Assembly (NCBI RefSeq): GCF_001499655.1
Contig: NZ_LN879502.1
Span: 2,728,001 to 2,792,000, forward strand
From: Candidatus Protochlamydia naegleriophila
Lineage (GTDB): Bacteria > Chlamydiota > Chlamydiia > Chlamydiales > Parachlamydiaceae
DNA: 64,000 nt
Direction of reading: 5' to 3'
The notes beneath the pieces are model-generated. The model did not search any database. It saw only the letters and a list, made by a program, of their open reading frames with translations, and was not told where the DNA came from. Below, one piece after another: positions 39,687 to 49,049 of this stretch. Both the position numbers and the translations under genes were made by a program. The first letter of the stretch is position 1. The number at the start of each line of letters is the position of its first letter.

Positions 39687-40478
39687 ATGCTTTTTTATTC
39701 TTTATTTGCCCATATTCCGCTTTGGGGAATCTTTTTATTCACGATTGGTCTGACTTGGCTAGCCTTTGAAATCGGATTTCGCTTAGGGCTATATAAGAAA
39801 AGACGATCCCCCAATCTGAAAGAGGCACCATTAAACTCGGCCGTAGCTGCAACCCTCGGTTTGTTCGCCTTTATTTTGGCTTTTACATTCAATATGGCAG
39901 CTAATCGCTTCGATGAGAGAAGGAATTTAGTTTTAGAGGAATCGAATGCGATTGGAACAACCTATTTACGAACAGGCTATCTGCCCGAGCCTCAAGCAGA
40001 AAAAATCAGACAGCTATTAAGGGAATATGTGAGCATTCGATTAGAGGCTGTTCTCAGCGGATCGTCCCTCGCAGGGATTGAGACATCTGAGCATCTGCAA
40101 GATGCGATGTGGGATCAGGCTGAGCAAATCGCTCGCGACTCCCCCGACTCAATCATAGCCGGCCTATTCATCCAATCATTAAATGAGGTCATCGACATCC
40201 ATTCCAAACGCGTGATGAAAGGATTGCGCAGCCACATTCCTGAAGTCATTTGGGATGCGATCTATTGTGTCGCTTTTTTAGCTATGGCAGCGATGGGATA
40301 CCAGTCAGGATTGTCGGGCCAGCACCTGATTACTCTACACAGCACGCTCATCCTAACTTTTTCGATCGTCATGGCTTTAATTGGAGACCTAGATCGTCCC
40401 CAAGAAGGGCTTCTCAGAGTAAGCCAGCAATCGATGATCGATCTCTACAAAAAAATCAAAAGAGAAAAGGCTACTTAA
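39687..40478 (+). CDS. Integral membrane protein, DUF4239/bestrophin-like
   Basis: This 263-residue inner-membrane protein has two N-terminal helices (about 5-28 and 48-68) and two C-terminal helices (about 190-210 and 215-235). Between them is a soluble helical part with the segment NRFDERRNLVLEESNAIGTTYLR. That segment is typical of the DUF4239/bestrophin-like family of unknown function, found in many bacteria. No transport activity can be assigned. It is a single gene upstream of an AT-rich spacer. Confidence 0.75.
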   Translation: MLFYSLFAHIPLWGIFLFTIGLTWLAFEIGFRLGLYKKRRSPNLKEAPLNSAVAATLGLFAFILAFTFNMAANRFDERRNLVLEESNAIGTTYLRTGYLPEPQAEKIRQLLREYVSIRLEAVLSGSSLAGIETSEHLQDAMWDQAEQIARDSPDSIIAGLFIQSLNEVIDIHSKRVMKGLRSHIPEVIWDAIYCVAFLAMAAMGYQSGLSGQHLITLHSTLILTFSIVMALIGDLDRPQEGLLRVSQQSMIDLYKKIKREKAT

Positions 40479-40807
40479 ATTTTCTATAATAACTCTCCCA
40501 CCTCTCTGCATGCCCTCTATTGAATCCCAGCAAACAGCTAATAAGTAAAAAGACAACTCTCATAGATAAATCTTAATATATAGATGTCTGAACCCACACG
40601 CACGACTATATGCGATGAATGATATGGCATTTATAATTATAAATATCTACTCCAGTGCAAATCATATCCAATGCTCCCATACCACTGGGCCACTTATTAT
40701 TTTTTATAAATACATAACAATCTATCTTTCAGTAAAAAACGAACAAACAATTTAATGGATTATTAAAAAACAATAAGTTTCATTATTAACATTTAAACAT
40801 TTAGTGT
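40479..40807. other. AT-rich gene-free spacer
   Basis: There is no credible ORF in this stretch. It becomes very AT-rich towards the promoter of the phosphatase gene. A short tRNA D-arm-like piece on the minus strand near 40660-40690 was not convincing. Confidence 0.5.
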
Positions 40808-40830
40808 TATAATATAACTAACAATTAAAT
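40808..40830 (+). promoter_or_regulatory. -10 region and AT motif of the CX5R phosphatase gene
   Basis: TATAAT at 40808-40813 is a perfect -10 box. The overlapping AATATAACTAACAATTAAAT (40811-40830) resembles the element at 31781. No good -35 box is present, so an activator may be needed. Confidence 0.4.
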
Positions 40831-40840
40831 GAGGTTTATC

Positions 40841-42925
40841 ATGCAAGTTGATCCATCTCATATAGCCCATAGTTCTCTTAGTTCTACTCAACCAGAATTA
40901 TTGCCTGATTCTCCTCAACTAAAGCCGGTTACTCTCAAAAATGGCCAGCTCGTTTTGCCAAATGGGCTGAACTACGTCGTGAGTACGCTCAAAATTGGCG
41001 GTAAGGAAGTCGATGTGAGCAGGCCCTTGAAACATGAACAGTTAGAAGCAATCCAGTTCTTTGCCAATGACTTTTTTAGTCGGCTATCTCAGGTTGATTT
41101 AGTGAAGGAAAATTTGCAGTCGATTGCCATCAAGACGACTCCTCAAAAGGCAATCGTCACGGCCAATTTCCAAGGAGAAGCCGAACAGAGTGAGCAGCTT
41201 GAAACCCAAGAGTTGGCGACTCAAGCATTTCAGAAGGCATTCCCCACAACAAGAAATCCAGAAACTACTGTGCCCGTAAGGCAGCAGCGCGTCAGCCCCC
41301 CTTCCAATCAACCTAACCCCACGCCGACCGACAATGAATTGCATCTAGTCCAGTCAATTGCACAAGAACGCCTTCCAACAGTCACTAAATCCTATGAAGA
41401 GGATGACGAATTGACAGGCATCCGAGGGGAGGAAGAGCCTTTGACTCATTCTCGCAGTCGCTTACTAGGCCCTAATGCCACACAAAGTGATCCTACAATC
41501 TCTCATAGCTATATAATCGACGGAGAAGAGATGGGAAGACAGGAAATCGAGCGGATTTCAACAGTGTCTCAAGCGATTGACTTCGCCAAAGAAATGTTAG
41601 TCCATCTTAAAATGAAGCTATCCCAGGCGGCACCGCAAGAGCGTGCCTTAATCGAATCCGATATTCTTTACTATGAGCAGGCCTTGCAAAATGGAGAAGC
41701 CTATCTTGCCAAGAATGATTGGGTTTCCTCAAATTATTTTAGAGACCAAATAAAAGCTTCGGGCAGCTTTGATCGAGCCATTAGAAATTATGTATCCGCC
41801 CCCGTTAACATGCGCTATCAATCCCTTGAAATAGAGGGTGAACGAGCCGTTGGTTTTGTGCGGGTGGGAATCATGTCAGACATGCGAAATGGCTGGTATA
41901 GCCTGACCGATTTAAAAGCCATGCGAAGCGATCCAAGTTTAATCAAACAAAAATTGCAAGCTCTTGAAAAGCAGTTGCCAAATCTTCAAGGAAAGCAATT
42001 AGAATCAGCACTCTATGCCGTGAATCAGTTGAAGCTAATGAAAAACGATCTCACCTATCTCGACCATGTCGTGCACGACCGCAAACGGGTTCTTCAGCAG
42101 CAAATGATCCAACTCGTAAGCGAGCAGGTCGCTCGCAATCCTGAAAAAGTCAAAGAAGCCCTTCTATCCAATGGAAGCTTTGACATGGTTCACGTCGCCT
42201 TGTTGAATCAAAAAAGCAATACTCAAGACAGCACAGGCTGGGTGCATGATGAACGTGTTGAGATGGAAGACATGCAAGAAATTTTCCATGAATTTCAGGA
42301 CAAAAAACTTGTGTTTGATGGTAGAGGCCCCTTAATTGATGAAGACACGATCTACTTGCCTCATTTCTTTGATGGCGGCGGAAACAAGGAAATCACGTTA
42401 AGCACCTACTTCTTCAACACTTCCGTTCAGGGGAATACAACAAATGATGAAACCCAGCTTCGCATCAACCAAGAAGAGATGTCTTATCTACTCAACGCTC
42501 ATCCTGATCTTTTCAACGATTTCCCAGAGGTCAAAGCCTCCATTTTGGAAGGCAAACAAACGAGCTATGCAGTAGCAGAAGATTTTATTAAGGCACTCTT
42601 AGATTCTAACCAACTCTGCCTATCTCTTGGTTGTCTCAGTGCCAAAGACCGTACAGGATTTGTTGCCGAACGATTAATGTTAGAATACCTACGCCCTCAT
42701 TTACCTCCTCAAAAGGCGCATCAATTTGATAAACAAATCTTCGACGCAGAGGGACCAGCCGTTAAAGTCGTGACTGAAAATACGCCTAGCTTTAAAGTTT
42801 TAAAAGTGAATCCTTTAGCTACCTTGCCAGGCTTCAATTTCCTAGACAAGATCAAAATTGTAGCCAATTTAGCTTTTGCTACATTAAAAGCAAAATTCAC
42901 AAAACCTATCCCTGCATCTGCTTAA
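40841..42925 (+). CDS. CX5R phosphatase with SopB/IpgD-like active-site loop (putative effector)
   Basis: The start at 40841 (MQVDPSHIAHSS) uses GAGG 9 bp upstream; the ATG at 40829 lies before that site. The 694-residue protein has no signal peptide. The N-terminal 230 residues are polar and Ser/Pro/Gln-rich. A helical central region follows. Near the C-terminus GCLSAKDRTGFV contains Cys598-x5-Arg604, a cysteine-phosphatase loop. The form C-x-S-x-K-D-R-T-G is that of the type III effectors SopB and IpgD (CKSGKDRTG), which dephosphorylate host phosphoinositides. PTEN-like or protein phosphatases share CX5R and cannot be excluded. The neighbouring kinase-like gene across the rRNA operon suggests a lipid-signalling theme. 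Confidence 0.68.
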   Translation: MQVDPSHIAHSSLSSTQPELLPDSPQLKPVTLKNGQLVLPNGLNYVVSTLKIGGKEVDVSRPLKHEQLEAIQFFANDFFSRLSQVDLVKENLQSIAIKTTPQKAIVTANFQGEAEQSEQLETQELATQAFQKAFPTTRNPETTVPVRQQRVSPPSNQPNPTPTDNELHLVQSIAQERLPTVTKSYEEDDELTGIRGEEEPLTHSRSRLLGPNATQSDPTISHSYIIDGEEMGRQEIERISTVSQAIDFAKEMLVHLKMKLSQAAPQERALIESDILYYEQALQNGEAYLAKNDWVSSNYFRDQIKASGSFDRAIRNYVSAPVNMRYQSLEIEGERAVGFVRVGIMSDMRNGWYSLTDLKAMRSDPSLIKQKLQALEKQLPNLQGKQLESALYAVNQLKLMKNDLTYLDHVVHDRKRVLQQQMIQLVSEQVARNPEKVKEALLSNGSFDMVHVALLNQKSNTQDSTGWVHDERVEMEDMQEIFHEFQDKKLVFDGRGPLIDEDTIYLPHFFDGGGNKEITLSTYFFNTSVQGNTTNDETQLRINQEEMSYLLNAHPDLFNDFPEVKASILEGKQTSYAVAEDFIKALLDSNQLCLSLGCLSAKDRTGFVAERLMLEYLRPHLPPQKAHQFDKQIFDAEGPAVKVVTENTPSFKVLKVNPLATLPGFNFLDKIKIVANLAFATLKAKFTKPIPASA

Positions 42926-43012
42926 AGAAGCTTTATAAATACATATGGATAGATCATAGTGACAGTTTTAGAAACTCTTCAAACAGTAAGCACTTCTCCC
43001 ATCTAAAGCATC

Positions 43013-43375
43013 ATGTGGCAAGCCTTTCTTATATAGGCGCTCTTCGGGAGCATTTTCAGCATTGGACTGACTATCCCCCAACCCCACTTTTAACAGTCGC
43101 ACGCATGTTCCTAGCTGGAGGTTTACTGCTTGCCTATTCTTATTTCCGCAACCCTATCCAGCAATTCACATTTTCCAAACAAGAGTGATCGCTACTTTTC
43201 TTAGCAGCATTCTTAACGTCTTTATTACCAATGCTTTTGATTTTTGAGCTTGCAATTCGTGAGTGCAGAAAACGTGTTTGATCTATAGCTTCTCTCCTTT
43301 TGCAGCGGCTTTCATTGTAATTTTAACGGGACTTTATCTCTTTCACCGGGCAGAAGGATCCCGATTAAAACCAAG
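43013..43375 (+). pseudogene. Decayed EamA/DMT-family transporter
   Basis: The sequence translates in pieces into an EamA (drug/metabolite transporter) protein. It begins with MWQAFLI, a stop, then ALFGSIFSIGLT, next in another frame LLTVARMFLAGGLLLAYSYF, then LLFLAAFLTSLLPMLLIFEL. Several stops and frameshifts interrupt it and the second half is missing. EamA transporters in chlamydiae import host metabolites such as S-adenosylmethionine, but the substrate of this copy is unknown. It fills most of the 42926-43481 gap. Confidence 0.6.
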
Positions 43376-43481
43376 CTAGCTACCTCTGAAGGGGACAATA
43401 TTTTCTAGGGCGCGTCAAATTGCTAATCGCCTAAAATTTGACACGCCCTAATATGGCATCCTAATTTTTACGAACGAAGCC

Positions 43482-44975
43482 TTACTCCTCCCAGCCATTC
43501 TTATCGAGAAACTCTTCATAAGTTCCCAAAAACAGCTCTTGCCTTCCTTCGTGGCACACGACAATTTTATCTAAGCCCATTCTTTTCAAGATCAATTCGC
43601 TGTGCGTCACGATAATAACGGCTCCCTCAAAATCCTCAATCGCATCAATCAGGGCTTCGATTGATTCCATGTCAAGGTGGTGAGTCGGTTCATCCAATAA
43701 CAATAAATTGCACGGTGTGGCAATTATTTTGCCGATCAAAACGCGGCTCTTTTCTCCCCCTGATAAGACTCCATTGCGCTTGCAAGACTTGTCCCCGCTG
43801 AACATCATCAAACCGCAAATTTTCTTGACTTGAGTAAAATTGAGCTTTGAATTAGCCGAAGAAATTTCTTCTTCGATGGTATGCTTGGGATGTAAGCGGT
43901 CTATATTAGTCTGGCCAAAATAACCAATGGCTAGGTTATCGGAACGCTTGGCTTCCCCTTTTAAGGGGTTGAGCTCACCCGCCAATAGACGCAGGATCGT
44001 CGACTTGCCTCGTCCATTTTTTCCAATGATAGCAACTCGCTCTCCTTTTTCGATCAAAAGCGACAAATGATCGATCAAAGGTTTTTCTGCTGTCGGATCG
44101 TAGGCAAACGCAATATCTTCTACTTCCAACATTTTTTTGCCGGGAAAAGGAGCTCCATTAAACTGGAAATCGAGTTGGTAGAGATTCTTTAGATTTTCCA
44201 TGACCGGAATGCGGCTGAGTTGCTTTTGCTTAGATGCTGCCTGAGTAGCCTTGGAAGCCTTGGCTCCAAAACGATCGATAAATCCTTGCAGATGCTCCTT
44301 CTTCTTCTCCAGATTCAAACGCGTCTTCTCATAAATCTCTTCTTTCTGCATAATTTGTTCGAAGAAATCGATCGTACTACCTTTAAATTTGCTCACTTTC
44401 TGGCGATGAATCCCCATGGTATGGGTAGAGACGCTATCTAAAAATTCCCTATCGTGAGAAATCAAAATGAATTCTCCTTTCCACTCCTGAAGGAATTTAG
44501 TAAACCAGCGAATCGACACAATGTCTAAGTAGTTTGTCGGTTCATCCAAAAGCAAACAATCGGGCTCGCCCACCAAAACCTTGGCCAAATGGAGCCTCAA
44601 CTGATAACCGCCAGAAAATTCTTGAGGTGAACGATCCAAGTCCTCTTCCGTAAATCCCAAACCGAAAAGAATTGTCTCGGCCTTATAAATGCAATCCTCT
44701 TCCTCTGGTCGCAATCCCAAAGCAGCCTCTTCGATTAATGTCGGCTTAGTAAAAACGATATGCTGATTCAAGGTTCCAATGATGTAATTTTTGCGCTTGG
44801 CGATCGTTCCCTTATCTGGAGTTTCTTGTCCTGTCAATAGGCGAAATAAAGAAGATTTACCGGCACCATTGCGGCCAACTAACGAGCAACGCTCTCCCGG
44901 TTGTATACTAAAAGAGGCATCCTCAAATAAGGCTTCGCCATGATAGGCCAAAGATAATCCATCTACTTGAATCAT
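43482..44975 (-). CDS. ABC-F family ATPase
   Basis: This soluble protein has two ABC ATPase domains in one chain (497 aa) and no membrane part. ABC-F proteins act on the ribosome as translation factors or antibiotic-protection proteins. Domain 1 has GRNGAGKSS, FSGGYQLRLHLAK and LLLDEPTNYLDI. Domain 2 has GKNGRGKSTIL, LSGGEKSRVLIGK and LLLDEPTHHLDM. The linker (about 190-265) is rich in Lys and Glu, as expected for the arm that reaches the tRNA. It is shorter than most ABC-F proteins and close to the YbiT type. It is monocistronic. Confidence 0.93.
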   Translation of the reverse strand: MIQVDGLSLAYHGEALFEDASFSIQPGERCSLVGRNGAGKSSLFRLLTGQETPDKGTIAKRKNYIIGTLNQHIVFTKPTLIEEAALGLRPEEEDCIYKAETILFGLGFTEEDLDRSPQEFSGGYQLRLHLAKVLVGEPDCLLLDEPTNYLDIVSIRWFTKFLQEWKGEFILISHDREFLDSVSTHTMGIHRQKVSKFKGSTIDFFEQIMQKEEIYEKTRLNLEKKKEHLQGFIDRFGAKASKATQAASKQKQLSRIPVMENLKNLYQLDFQFNGAPFPGKKMLEVEDIAFAYDPTAEKPLIDHLSLLIEKGERVAIIGKNGRGKSTILRLLAGELNPLKGEAKRSDNLAIGYFGQTNIDRLHPKHTIEEEISSANSKLNFTQVKKICGLMMFSGDKSCKRNGVLSGGEKSRVLIGKIIATPCNLLLLDEPTHHLDMESIEALIDAIEDFEGAVIIVTHSELILKRMGLDKIVVCHEGRQELFLGTYEEFLDKNGWEE

Positions 44976-45085
44976 AAGTTCAACTCACTTAATAAATTAA
45001 AAAACAATCAGTTTAACAGATGAAAGGTCTAAGTGAAAGTAAAAAATTGGAAGTAGGAAGATAAAAAAGAAAGAAAAAATGAATA

Positions 45086-45125
45086 ACTGCCCTATAATAT
45101 CAGCCTAAGCTAATATTGGAGCAGT
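45086..45125 (-). terminator. Terminator of the SulP-carbonic anhydrase operon
   Basis: On the minus strand ACTGCTCCAATATTAG and CTGATATTATAGGGCAGT pair imperfectly around a short loop, followed by a T-rich run (ATTCATTTTTTCTTTC). It lies 11 bp after the carbonic anhydrase stop. Confidence 0.55.
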
Positions 45126-45136
45126 CTTTGTCTAAA

Positions 45137-45766
45137 TTAGCGGGTTAAATACACTTCTTCAACCTGCTGTAAACTCGAGATGCAACAATTGAGGTCGCGC
45201 AGCTTGCCCGTTTCAAGCTCATAAACCCAACCATGTAGGCAAAGAGGCTGTTTGCGCGCCCAAGCATTTTGCACAATGGTCGTATGGCAAACATTATTGA
45301 CTTGCTGCAAGACATTCAACTCAACTAGGCGATTATTGCGCAGCACAGGATCTTCCATTGCATCCAGTTCAAATTGAGAATTGGCGTAGATATCCCGGAT
45401 ATTTCGTAGCCAATTGTCCATGATACCCAACTGCTGATCTTTCATGGCTGCAGCCACTCCACCACAGCCATAATGGCCACAGACAATGATGTGCTCAATT
45501 TCTAGAACGTCAACGGCATATTGCAGCACGGAAAGGCAATTGAGATCAGTGTGAACAAAGAGATTGGCAACGTTGCGGTGAACAAAAAGCTCCCCCGGCT
45601 CCAACCCCACCACCTCATTGGCTGGAATGCGGCTATCTGAACAGCCTATCCATAAATAACGGGGCTGCTGCCCCTTAGACATGCGCAAAAAGTATTCAGG
45701 ATCATTGCCTATATGCTTCTCAACCCATTGTTTGTTGTTGTCAAAAAGGATTTTTAAGTCTCTCAT
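45137..45766 (-). CDS. can: Beta-carbonic anhydrase
   Basis: This 209-residue zinc enzyme interconverts CO2 and bicarbonate. Zinc ligands are Cys42 in GCSDSRIPANEVVG, His98 and Cys101 in CGHYGCGG; the Asp44-Arg46 dyad is present. The N-terminal part is of normal length for the E. coli Can type. It lies 33 bp downstream of a SulP transporter in one operon, which suggests that SulP brings in bicarbonate and this enzyme equilibrates it for carboxylation reactions. Confidence 0.96.
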   Translation of the reverse strand: MRDLKILFDNNKQWVEKHIGNDPEYFLRMSKGQQPRYLWIGCSDSRIPANEVVGLEPGELFVHRNVANLFVHTDLNCLSVLQYAVDVLEIEHIIVCGHYGCGGVAAAMKDQQLGIMDNWLRNIRDIYANSQFELDAMEDPVLRNNRLVELNVLQQVNNVCHTTIVQNAWARKQPLCLHGWVYELETGKLRDLNCCISSLQQVEEVYLTR

Positions 45767-45799
45767 CTTAAATCACCTCTAGTTATATTTTCTTTAGTT

Positions 45800-47557
45800 T
45801 TAATGCGTCTTAAACGGTACCGTATGCAATTGTAAATCCGCTTTACCACCGCTTTCCGAATAGTTTTTACGAGCATGAATCAATGCCAGATCAATAGCGG
45901 GGAAAAAGTGTTCAAGACCAATAATTTTTTCCAATTGGATGGACTTTATCGAAGCGATGACTGCCGGCCTTGCGCCCGAAATTAAAAATAAAATGCCTTG
46001 GGTTTTACACTTGATTGCAAACTGCTTTAAAGCATGTAATCCGGTTGTATCAATCATGGGAACATGCCGCATCCTTAAAATAAATACGCGCGGCTTCTCA
46101 TTCATGCGTCGCAGGGTTTCGTTTAAAAGATCAGCTACGCCAAAGAAAAATGGACCTTTCATTTCGAAAACGATGACATCAGAAGGTACATCTTCTCTTA
46201 AAAGAATCTCAGCCTCTGGTTCTTGCGGAGCTTGCTTGCTTTCTTCTAAAACTAAAATGCGGCAGGCTTCAATGGTTGTAGAATCGCTCATTTTCTTCAA
46301 AAACAGAATGGCCGATAAAATGACCCCCACCTGCACAGCCACAGTCAAATCGATTAAGACGGTGAGAAGGAAGGTAATGACTAAAACGGCTGCATCGCTT
46401 AAATCGCTGCGCAAAATTTCGACAAAGTGGGGCAGTTCGCTCATGTTCCACGCTACAAAAATTAGCACGGCCGAAAGGGCTGCTAATGGAATCTTAGAAG
46501 CAAAAGGGCTCAAAAAAAGCATCAGCAAAAGCAGCGTTCCAGCATGAATCATGCCGGCTATTGGAGTTTTAGCCCCCATTTTTATATTAGCAGAGGTGCG
46601 GGCAATGGCTCCAGTCGCCGGTATTCCGCCAAATAGAACCGAACCAATATTGGCGATCCCTTGGGCGACTAATTCCGAATTAGAGCGGTGGCGGTGCCCT
46701 GTCATTCCATCGGCTACCATCGCCGAAAGAAGAGATTCAATGCCTCCAAGCAGAGCGATCGTAATGGCCGCTGGAAAGACTTCCTGAATCTTTTCGAAAC
46801 TCAAAGCCGGAATGCTAGGAGCTGGGAGCATATTGGGAATGCCCCCAAACTTGGTTTCAATGGTCTCAATAGGAAGCTGCAAAGCGTAAGCAATCAATCC
46901 CGCCAAAATAACAGCCAAAATGGTACCTGGAAAGCGCGGGTAAAAATAACGTAAAGTAAAGATGAGTGTCAAGGTTCCGCCAGCAAGCAGCACAGCGCAC
47001 AGGCTGCACGTATGAATTTGAGAGGCATAGGCTGACCATTTGTCAATAAATTCTGCCGGAACCTGCTCCATGCGCAGCCCAAAAAAATCTTTAATCTGCG
47101 AAGAGAAAATCGTCACAGCTATCCCAGTCGTAAATCCAGTCGTCACCGGATAAGGAATAAAGCGCAGCAAGACCCCGCACCTAGCAAGCCCCATTAAAAT
47201 GATAAGCAAGCCTCCAATCAAGGTTGCTGCAGCAAGCCCATCGTAGCCATATTTCTGCACGATACCATAGACGATCACAACAAAGGCACCGGTCGGCCCG
47301 CCGATCTGTACACGGCTGCCGCCTAAAAAAGAAATGAGAAAGCCTGCGATGATCGCCGTGAACAGCCCTCTTTCTGGAGGGACACCCGATCCAATGGCAA
47401 AGGCCATTGCAAGAGGTAAAGCAATGACCCCGACGGTGATACCAGCAAAAAGATCATTCAGGAAGAGAGAAAAAGAATAGCCTTCTCTCAGGCAAATAAA
47501 AGTCTTGGGAACATAGTCTTGAGAATAAAGCTTCAGATTAGAGAAAAAATTTTTCAT
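45800..47557 (-). CDS. SulP-family anion transporter with STAS domain
   Basis: This inner-membrane transporter of the SLC26/SulP family (585 aa) has 10-14 helices and a C-terminal STAS domain (about 450-565, IVFEMKGPFFFGVADLLNETL and RHVPMIDTTGLHAL). The signature AGITVGVIALPLAMAFAIGSGVPPE appears near residue 36, split here by a helix boundary. Substrates in the family are sulfate, bicarbonate, or dicarboxylates. Pairing with a beta-carbonic anhydrase favours bicarbonate, as with BicA-type proteins. Sulfate remains possible because sulfatase and sulfonate genes lie elsewhere in this window. Confidence 0.93.
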   Translation of the reverse strand: MKNFFSNLKLYSQDYVPKTFICLREGYSFSLFLNDLFAGITVGVIALPLAMAFAIGSGVPPERGLFTAIIAGFLISFLGGSRVQIGGPTGAFVVIVYGIVQKYGYDGLAAATLIGGLLIILMGLARCGVLLRFIPYPVTTGFTTGIAVTIFSSQIKDFFGLRMEQVPAEFIDKWSAYASQIHTCSLCAVLLAGGTLTLIFTLRYFYPRFPGTILAVILAGLIAYALQLPIETIETKFGGIPNMLPAPSIPALSFEKIQEVFPAAITIALLGGIESLLSAMVADGMTGHRHRSNSELVAQGIANIGSVLFGGIPATGAIARTSANIKMGAKTPIAGMIHAGTLLLLMLFLSPFASKIPLAALSAVLIFVAWNMSELPHFVEILRSDLSDAAVLVITFLLTVLIDLTVAVQVGVILSAILFLKKMSDSTTIEACRILVLEESKQAPQEPEAEILLREDVPSDVIVFEMKGPFFFGVADLLNETLRRMNEKPRVFILRMRHVPMIDTTGLHALKQFAIKCKTQGILFLISGARPAVIASIKSIQLEKIIGLEHFFPAIDLALIHARKNYSESGGKADLQLHTVPFKTH

Positions 47558-47612
47558 CGTACCTTATTACTCCTTTAGCTTTCGATCACTTCATCGAAAA
47601 TTACGAAGCTTA

Positions 47613-47656
47613 GAGGGTGTTCACAAAGTCCGACCGGTTAATTTGTGAACACCCTC
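47613..47656. repeat. Perfect 15-bp inverted repeat
   Basis: GAGGGTGTTCACAAA (47613-47627) and TTTGTGAACACCCTC (47642-47656) are exact inverted copies with a 14-base loop. The right arm with its flank recurs at 8296-8317. The shape suggests terminal repeats of an insertion element brought together by loss of the inside, or a small mobile hairpin. No T-run follows on either strand, so a terminator is less likely. Confidence 0.7.
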
Positions 47657-47725
47657 TTAAATGATGGAATTTTACCTCAAAAACTTCAACACTTAGAGAA
47701 CAGATGAAATAGATTGTCGGAAGAT

Positions 47726-47914
47726 TTAAGTAATCCCGATCGTCCATAAAACATAAAAAAAGTAAACAAGCGTGCAAAGCAACACGATCAGTCCAAAAAT
47801 GCCGGCATTCTTGGTCTTCTTAGTCGGATGCTTATCTAAAAAAATAGCCCATATCATCAAAGAAAATCCGTAGATATACATCGCAATATAGACTATAAGT
47901 GTGGTAATATCCAT
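47726..47914 (-). CDS. Small two-helix membrane protein
   Basis: The 62-residue product starting at ATG 47914 has two membrane helices (about 4-25 and 37-58) joined by a basic loop (DKHPTKKTKN). A longer form would start at a TTG at 47950. No family is recognised. The clear helix-loop-helix design supports a real protein, but its role is unknown. Confidence 0.6.
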   Translation of the reverse strand: MDITTLIVYIAMYIYGFSLMIWAIFLDKHPTKKTKNAGIFGLIVLLCTLVYFFYVLWTIGIT

Positions 47915-48031
47915 TGGTATGAAAAACGGTTGAGTGTAGCGCTTAGACAAATTGAACTGATCAGTCCCATTTCCAGTAGTACCACACCTTCCCCATATTT
48001 AAAAACATAATAATTACCCTAACGGTCAAGT

Positions 48032-48925
48032 ATGAATCATTTGGCCAAGGTTCTAATGATGTTGCTCCCTTCTTTAAGTCAAGCCTTTGAAATCCAAGGA
48101 CATCGAGGCGCAAGAGGACTGCTGCCAGAGAATACGCTACCAAGCTTCAGCGCTGCTGTCGAAGCGGGAGTACATGGCATTGAAGTAGATCTTTTGATGA
48201 CCAAAGACGGAGAAATCGTCATCCACCATGACTTTTTTTTAAATCCAAGACTTTGCCAATATCGGGATGGCTCACCCATACAAAACATTGCTTTGATCAA
48301 AGAATCCACTCTCTCCGAGCTCAAAGAATTAGATTGTGGCTGTCGGCTGCATCCCAAATTTCCAAAGCAGCACCTAATCCCTGGAACGCCCATTCCGACT
48401 TTACAAGAGCTCTTGAATGCCCTTTCTTCAGAGAGCCATCCCAACGCTAAAATGATCCGACTCAACCTTGAGATCAAAGCAGATCCAGCCACTCCCCACT
48501 ATATTCCGGAACCGGCATTGATTGTCAAAAAAATTGCCGACATCGTCTGCGAAAAAGGCTTTGCAAACAGGGTCTACTATTCATCTTTCGACCTTGCCTT
48601 ACTGGCAGAGATGCGCCGCAGAGATATAGACTGCATACTTGGCTTGATTCTAGATGAAGAAAGTTTGATCGCGCAAGGGATCGATCCACTTGACTGGCTT
48701 CCCACTGTCATTTCAATTGCCCATTCAATGCAAGCCACCATCATTTCTCCTCATTACGACTTAATGACAAAAGAGGTTGTAGAAAGGCTTCATCAAGCAG
48801 GCTTACGCGCCATCCCTTGGACCATCAATCAACAATCTATCTGCCAGCACTTAATCGAGATGGGAGCCGATGGGGTCATTACTGACTACCCCATCGATAT
48901 GCTTGCGTTTGTGAATCGATCATAA
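48032..48925 (+). CDS. Glycerophosphodiester phosphodiesterase, exported
   Basis: This TIM-barrel enzyme (297 aa) splits glycerophosphodiesters from deacylated phospholipids into glycerol 3-phosphate and an alcohol. A short signal peptide (LAKVLMMLLPSLSQA) suggests a periplasmic location like GlpQ. Catalytic segments are GHRGARGLLPENT, EVDLLMTKDGEIVIHHD and LEIKAD; the barrel ends with PWTINQ and GVITDYP. No glpT transporter is adjacent. Scavenging of host phospholipid products is a reasonable inference. Confidence 0.93.
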   Translation: MNHLAKVLMMLLPSLSQAFEIQGHRGARGLLPENTLPSFSAAVEAGVHGIEVDLLMTKDGEIVIHHDFFLNPRLCQYRDGSPIQNIALIKESTLSELKELDCGCRLHPKFPKQHLIPGTPIPTLQELLNALSSESHPNAKMIRLNLEIKADPATPHYIPEPALIVKKIADIVCEKGFANRVYYSSFDLALLAEMRRRDIDCILGLILDEESLIAQGIDPLDWLPTVISIAHSMQATIISPHYDLMTKEVVERLHQAGLRAIPWTINQQSICQHLIEMGADGVITDYPIDMLAFVNRS

Positions 48926-49049
48926 GACAATAGGACTGGTATTAAATACCATGCACACTCTCCTAAATCAATCCAAGCCACTCGGCAACCTCTCACAAAA
49001 TAAAGACGCATGCAGCAAGTTTTAGAAAGCATGGGTAACAATCAGCGCC

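Noticed and set aside
40655-40695. tRNA-like piece on the minus strand (GCCCAGTGGTATGGGAGC)
   Set aside because: Only a D-arm-like part is seen; no acceptor or T-arm pairing follows.
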